A stretch of DNA of 64,000 nt from Lachnocurva sp029100405 (GTDB lineage Bacteria; Bacillota; Clostridia; Lachnospirales; Lachnospiraceae): positions 215,124-279,123 of the forward strand of contig JBJYZC010000001.1 in NCBI GenBank assembly GCA_046263755.1, read 5' to 3'. Shown one piece after another: positions 61,080 to 64,000 of the stretch. The notes beneath the pieces are model-generated. The model did not search any database and had not been told where the DNA came from. It saw only the letters and a list, made by a program, of their open reading frames with translations. A program made the position numbers and the translations under genes. The first letter of the stretch is position 1. Each line of letters starts with the position of its first letter.

Positions 61080-61225
61080 TTTTTTTCTTTGATGTCTTTT
61101 TTTCTTTGATGTCTTTTCTGGTTCTCCTTGATTTTGTTTTCTTGTTTTTTATTCCGGTTTGACCGGATTTTGAAACCTTAAGCCATAATGGTGTCGATGT
61201 TGTTGTTTTTTGTTCCGGTTTGACC
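61080..61225. repeat. T-rich repeats between the lon terminator and lon
   Basis: TTCTTTGATGTC occurs twice at a 17-base offset (near 61085 and 61102). TTCCGGTTTGACC occurs at about 61152 and 61213 (61-base offset). On the minus strand they are in the 3' untranslated part of the lon mRNA. Confidence 0.6.
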
Positions 61226-61248
61226 AGATAGAGAATCATCCGTCCATG

Positions 61249-63555
61249 TTACTTGGACTTCTTGCCTTCTTTCTCATCCTCCGTCAGATTCAAGGCAGAA
61301 AGGACATCCGTCACTTTCTCAACCGGAACGATCTCCAGGGAATCCTTGACTTCCTCGGCTACATCACGAAGGTCATCGACATTTTCCTTAGGAATGAAGA
61401 CCTTCGTCACTCCTGCCCTCTGGGCTGCCATCAGTTTCTCCGGAAGACCTCCGATCGGATTCACACCACCCTGGAGGGAAACCTCACCGGTCATGGCAAC
61501 ATGAGGTGTCACTGCTTTCCCGGTCACCAGCGAAGAAAGAGCTGTTGTCAAGGTAATACCTGCGGAAGGACCGTCCTTCGGCGTCGATCCGTCCGGAACA
61601 TGGATGTGGAGATCATTCTTCTCAAAGAGCTTGGCCTTGTCCGGATAGAGTGCCTTGACAAGAGAGATGGCGATTTCAGCCGATTCCTTCATGACATCGC
61701 CGAGCTGTCCTGTGATCGTCACCTTACCGCTTCCTCTGGTAAAGAGGGTCTCGATATAGAGAATGGTACCTCCCACCTGTGTCCAGGCCAGGCCGGTGAC
61801 AACACCGGGTTTTGCCTGGTCTTTCACCTTATTTCTCGTCATGGGACGGGCATCCAGAAAATCTCTCAGATTGTCCCTATCTACCACAATATGCTCGTCC
61901 GGTTTCTTCACATGTTCCACTGCAGCAACACGGCCGATGGTATCCATCCTCTTCTTTAAGCCACGGACACCGGCTTCCAAAGTATACTGGTCGATCACAT
62001 CCGTCAGTGCCTGATCGGTAAGTTCAATGTCCTCCTTTTTCAAACCAACTGCTTTTAAGCTCTTTGGGATCAGATGTTCCCGGGCGATCTTAAATTTCTC
62101 ATTCGGCGTATACCCCTGGAACTGAATCACCTCCATTCGGTTCAGAAGGGGTTCGGGAATGGTCTCGACCGTATTAGCTGTGCAGATGAAGAAGACATCG
62201 GACAGGTCATAAGGGACATTCATATAGTGGTCGGTAAAGGTATTGTTCTGTTCCGGGTCCAGAACCTCCAGCAATGCAGACGCCGGGTCGCCATTATAAG
62301 ACTGGCCAAGCTTATCCACCTCATCCAGCACCATGACCGGGTTTGAAACTCCGGACTTCTCGATTCCGTCCATGATCCGGCCAGGCATGGCTCCGATGTA
62401 GGTCCTTCTGTGACCGCGAATATCTGCTTCATCCCGAACACCACCCAGGCTGACACGGACATATTCCCGGCCAAGTGCCTTGGCGATGGATTTTCCAATT
62501 GAAGTCTTACCGGTACCGGGTGCTCCGACGAAGAGCAGGATCGAACCGGACTGCTCCTTTTTCAGATTCATTACAGCAATCTGCTGAATGATCCGATCCT
62601 TGACCTTCTTTAAGCCATAATGGTCCTCATCAAGAACTTTTCTTGCGGTCTCCAGGTCAATCGTTTTGGCCTTCTCCTTCTTCCAGGAAAGGCTGGTCAC
62701 AAAATCCAGATAGTCATAGAGCATCCCGGATTCCTGAGAATTCTGGCCTTCCTGTTTCAAGCGGTTTAATACCTTGTCGGCTTCCCTGCGGGCATCCGGA
62801 TTCATACCGGATTCTTCGATCTTCTTCTGGAATTTCTGCAGATCCGTCACTTCTTCCGGATGCATGTCCTCCAATTCCTTCTGCAGGTAGTCCATCTGCT
62901 TCTTGATGGCCTGTTCCCGGTAGAGTTTCTGATAATCCTCTTCCTGAGCATTTCTGGCTTCGCTGTTGACCCGGTTCAGCTCTACATTTTCATAAACCAT
63001 CTTCTCTTCCAGCTCCAGCCGTTCCTTCTTGGAGTCGGTTTCCAGAAGCTTATACTTGTCTTCCGGGCTCTCTACGACCCAGGGGCTCATCATGGAAGCT
63101 GCCTCATTCATAGAAGAGATCTGAGCGACATAGGTCCGAGCCGCACCGGCCCACTGTTCACCGGCCGTGGCCTGAATGATCTCCCGTTTCAAAGCATCCA
63201 GATGTTTCTTCGCTTCTTCCGGATCCAGATCATCGATATCCGGGCGACGCGTCACTGTCAATTCCAGACTGTGGTCCGGATAAACAGTCACTTCGTCAAT
63301 ATTGCGGCGATCCTTGGTCCGAATGACCAGATAATTATTGGAAGAATTGACTTCCGTGATCTCACCGGAGACACCGATGGGGAAGAAATCCTGATCCGTC
63401 AACTCATCCCTGGTCTTATAATCCTTCATGGCAATCAGGATAACCCGCTCGCCAACCTCGGGATTCCGTCCGGTGACATTCTTATAATTATCTGCTTTCA
63501 GATAAACATTTGCCTCTGGTACCAGGACCATATTATAAACAGGTACGACAGTCAT
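61249..63555 (-). CDS. lon: ATP-dependent protease La (LonA)
   Basis: A 768-residue AAA+ serine protease. An N-terminal substrate domain and coiled coil (to about 300) precede Walker A GAPGTGKTS (about 340), Walker B VLDEVDKL and the protease domain with the catalytic dyad S664 (in DGPSAG) and K707, 43 residues apart as in other LonA. GGAGG is five bases before the ATG. It is outside the clp cluster. Its leader has a CIRCE-like site and an unusual 16-bp repeat tract. Confidence 0.97.
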   Translation of the reverse strand: MTVVPVYNMVLVPEANVYLKADNYKNVTGRNPEVGERVILIAMKDYKTRDELTDQDFFPIGVSGEITEVNSSNNYLVIRTKDRRNIDEVTVYPDHSLELTVTRRPDIDDLDPEEAKKHLDALKREIIQATAGEQWAGAARTYVAQISSMNEAASMMSPWVVESPEDKYKLLETDSKKERLELEEKMVYENVELNRVNSEARNAQEEDYQKLYREQAIKKQMDYLQKELEDMHPEEVTDLQKFQKKIEESGMNPDARREADKVLNRLKQEGQNSQESGMLYDYLDFVTSLSWKKEKAKTIDLETARKVLDEDHYGLKKVKDRIIQQIAVMNLKKEQSGSILLFVGAPGTGKTSIGKSIAKALGREYVRVSLGGVRDEADIRGHRRTYIGAMPGRIMDGIEKSGVSNPVMVLDEVDKLGQSYNGDPASALLEVLDPEQNNTFTDHYMNVPYDLSDVFFICTANTVETIPEPLLNRMEVIQFQGYTPNEKFKIAREHLIPKSLKAVGLKKEDIELTDQALTDVIDQYTLEAGVRGLKKRMDTIGRVAAVEHVKKPDEHIVVDRDNLRDFLDARPMTRNKVKDQAKPGVVTGLAWTQVGGTILYIETLFTRGSGKVTITGQLGDVMKESAEIAISLVKALYPDKAKLFEKNDLHIHVPDGSTPKDGPSAGITLTTALSSLVTGKAVTPHVAMTGEVSLQGGVNPIGGLPEKLMAAQRAGVTKVFIPKENVDDLRDVAEEVKDSLEIVPVEKVTDVLSALNLTEDEKEGKKSK

Positions 63556-63583
63556 GTGAGCCTCCTTCTATGTTTTCCTCTCT

Positions 63584-63759
63584 AATACTTGTCTTCATTA
63601 GTACTCGTCTTTTCTTGTACTTGTCTTTTCTAGCACTTGCCTTCTCTAACATTTGCCTTCTCTAACATTTGCCTTCTCTAGCACTTGCCTTCATTAGGAC
63701 TCGTCTTTTCTTGTACTTGTCTTCTCCAGCACTTGCCTTCTCTAGAACTTGTCTTTTTG
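63584..63759 (-). repeat. Eleven 16-bp tandem repeats in the lon leader
   Basis: Eleven consecutive units, all exactly 16 bp, of the type AGCACTTGCCTTCTCT. Units 2-4 resemble units 8-10, so an older six-unit (96-bp) duplication is likely. The tract is untranslated, about 30 bases before the lon start. Confidence 0.9.
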
Positions 63760-63789
63760 TTTTATTCTTTTATATTGTTTTCTATATAA

Positions 63790-63816
63790 TTAGCACTCAT
63801 CTCTGTTGGTTGCTAA
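63790..63816 (-). promoter_or_regulatory. CIRCE-like HrcA operator of lon
   Basis: TTAGCACTC (63790-63798), nine bases, then GGTTGCTAA (63808-63816). The left arm is the CIRCE consensus; the right arm matches GAGTGCTAA at seven of nine bases, and spacing is the standard nine. It lies just downstream of the lon transcription start, the usual place for HrcA repression. Confidence 0.75.
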
Positions 63817-63826
63817 CTGTGTAGAA

Positions 63827-63855
63827 ATAATACTACCTTACGTCTATTTTTGCAA
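63827..63855 (-). promoter_or_regulatory. Sigma-A promoter of lon
   Basis: On the minus strand TTGCAA (63850-63855) and TATTAT (63827-63832) are 17 bases apart, giving a leader of about 260 bases that includes the CIRCE site and the 16-bp repeats. Confidence 0.8.
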
Positions 63856-63896
63856 GTGCCCCCGTCAGAATTTATCTTTATTTTAGACAATATGTA

Positions 63897-63992
63897 ATGA
63901 CCTCCGATTTGTAGGTTCGTGGATTTACCTGTATACTACAAGTCGGAAAAGACAAATGGTAACAGGGATTACCGCATACAAATGGAGGTCAT
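63897..63992 (+). promoter_or_regulatory. Long inverted repeat covering the ribosome-binding site of the edge gene
   Basis: ATGACCTCCGATTTGTA (63897-63913) pairs with TACAAATGGAGGTCAT (63977-63992) except for one bulged base. The right arm contains the GGAGG of the next gene. A competing stem joins 63904-63914 with 63936-63946 (11 bp, one G-U). The two stems exclude each other. Confidence 0.55.
63909..63937 (+). promoter_or_regulatory. Promoter of the plus-strand edge gene
   Basis: TTGTAG (63909-63914) and TATACT (63932-63937) are 17 bases apart, about 60 bases before the ATG. Confidence 0.55.
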
Positions 63993-63995
63993 CAA

Positions 63996-64000
63996 ATGAA
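63996..64000 (+). CDS. Start of an unseen plus-strand gene
   Basis: Only ATGAA is in the window. GGAGG at 63984-63988 lies seven bases upstream, a normal spacing. Nothing can be said about the product. Confidence 0.55.

Noticed and set aside
63584..63759. CRISPR-like array in the lon leader
   Set aside because: Units are directly adjacent 16-bp tandem repeats with no spacers and there are no cas genes.

Overview
The window is chromosomal housekeeping DNA from a Gram-positive, low-to-mid GC anaerobe of the Clostridia, most likely Lachnospiraceae. This is inferred from gene order, not from a database. The supporting signs are the dgt-dnaG-rpoD-trmK-nif3 block, the murE-priA-def-fmt-yugP-rsmB-rlmN-prpC-prkC-rsgA-rpe-TPK chain, a type A RNase P RNA, a MurE with the meso-DAP motif, pyrB-pyrI with a zinc-type PyrI, a DUF5685/J-protein pair and a surface pullulanase. 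Most genes lie on the minus strand. No rRNA, tRNA, CRISPR array or complete insertion sequence was seen.

Layout, left to right. At 1-2.6 kb are pyrK (cut by the edge), pyrF and a TPR lipoprotein. At 2.7-10.7 kb one minus-strand series reads trigger factor, ClpP, ClpX, YsxC, then a zinc ABC importer (znuA, znuC, znuB) and a CNNM/CBS membrane protein, with a clear sigma-A promoter before tig. At 10.7-15.1 kb are small accessory genes: PfpI, CYTH, DUF1653, an orphan plus-strand gene, an SGNH esterase and a FliB-like Cys-cluster protein. At 15-29 kb lies the cell-wall/translation/signalling chain from murE down to TPK. At 29.2-33.6 kb are pyrB and pyrI (plus) and an alpha/beta hydrolase and pyrC (minus). 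At 33.7-38.6 kb is a 1628-residue surface amylase/pullulanase. At 38.8-44.9 kb are a HAD hydrolase, a J-protein, DUF5685, a zinc-ribbon membrane protein, rnpB, a uridine-kinase-like protein and Nif3. At 45-50 kb is the trmK-rpoD-dnaG-dgt block. At 50.3-52 kb trpS and a small membrane protein lie on the plus strand. At 52-54.8 kb is the methionine importer metQNI. At 55-59 kb is an uncharacterised MoxR/VWA cassette. At 59.2-63.6 kb are CstA and Lon. The last bases begin an unseen plus-strand gene.

The genes form coherent sets. ClpXP, Lon and trigger factor handle protein quality; PrkC and PrpC form a kinase/phosphatase pair next to cell-wall and translation genes; pyrK, pyrF, pyrB, pyrI and pyrC cover most of UMP synthesis. 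The genome adjusts many starts by translational coupling (ATGA, TAATG or TAAATG junctions).

The most unusual signal is in the non-coding DNA. Short tandem repeats recur at gene ends and leaders: duplications that copy the stop-codon region (murE, rsmB, the SGNH gene, the hydrolase, the uridine-kinase-like gene), eleven exact-length 16-bp units in the lon leader, three 16-bp units before def, and a 61-bp array after pyrI. Between pyrB and pyrI lie two 90-bp-spaced copies of what looks like a small three-stem RNA, each ending in a U-run, with paired changes between copies. Lon has a CIRCE-like HrcA site at its promoter.

Coordinates of short sites were counted by eye and could be off by a base. 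Promoters, operators and RNA structures are pattern readings without measured support.
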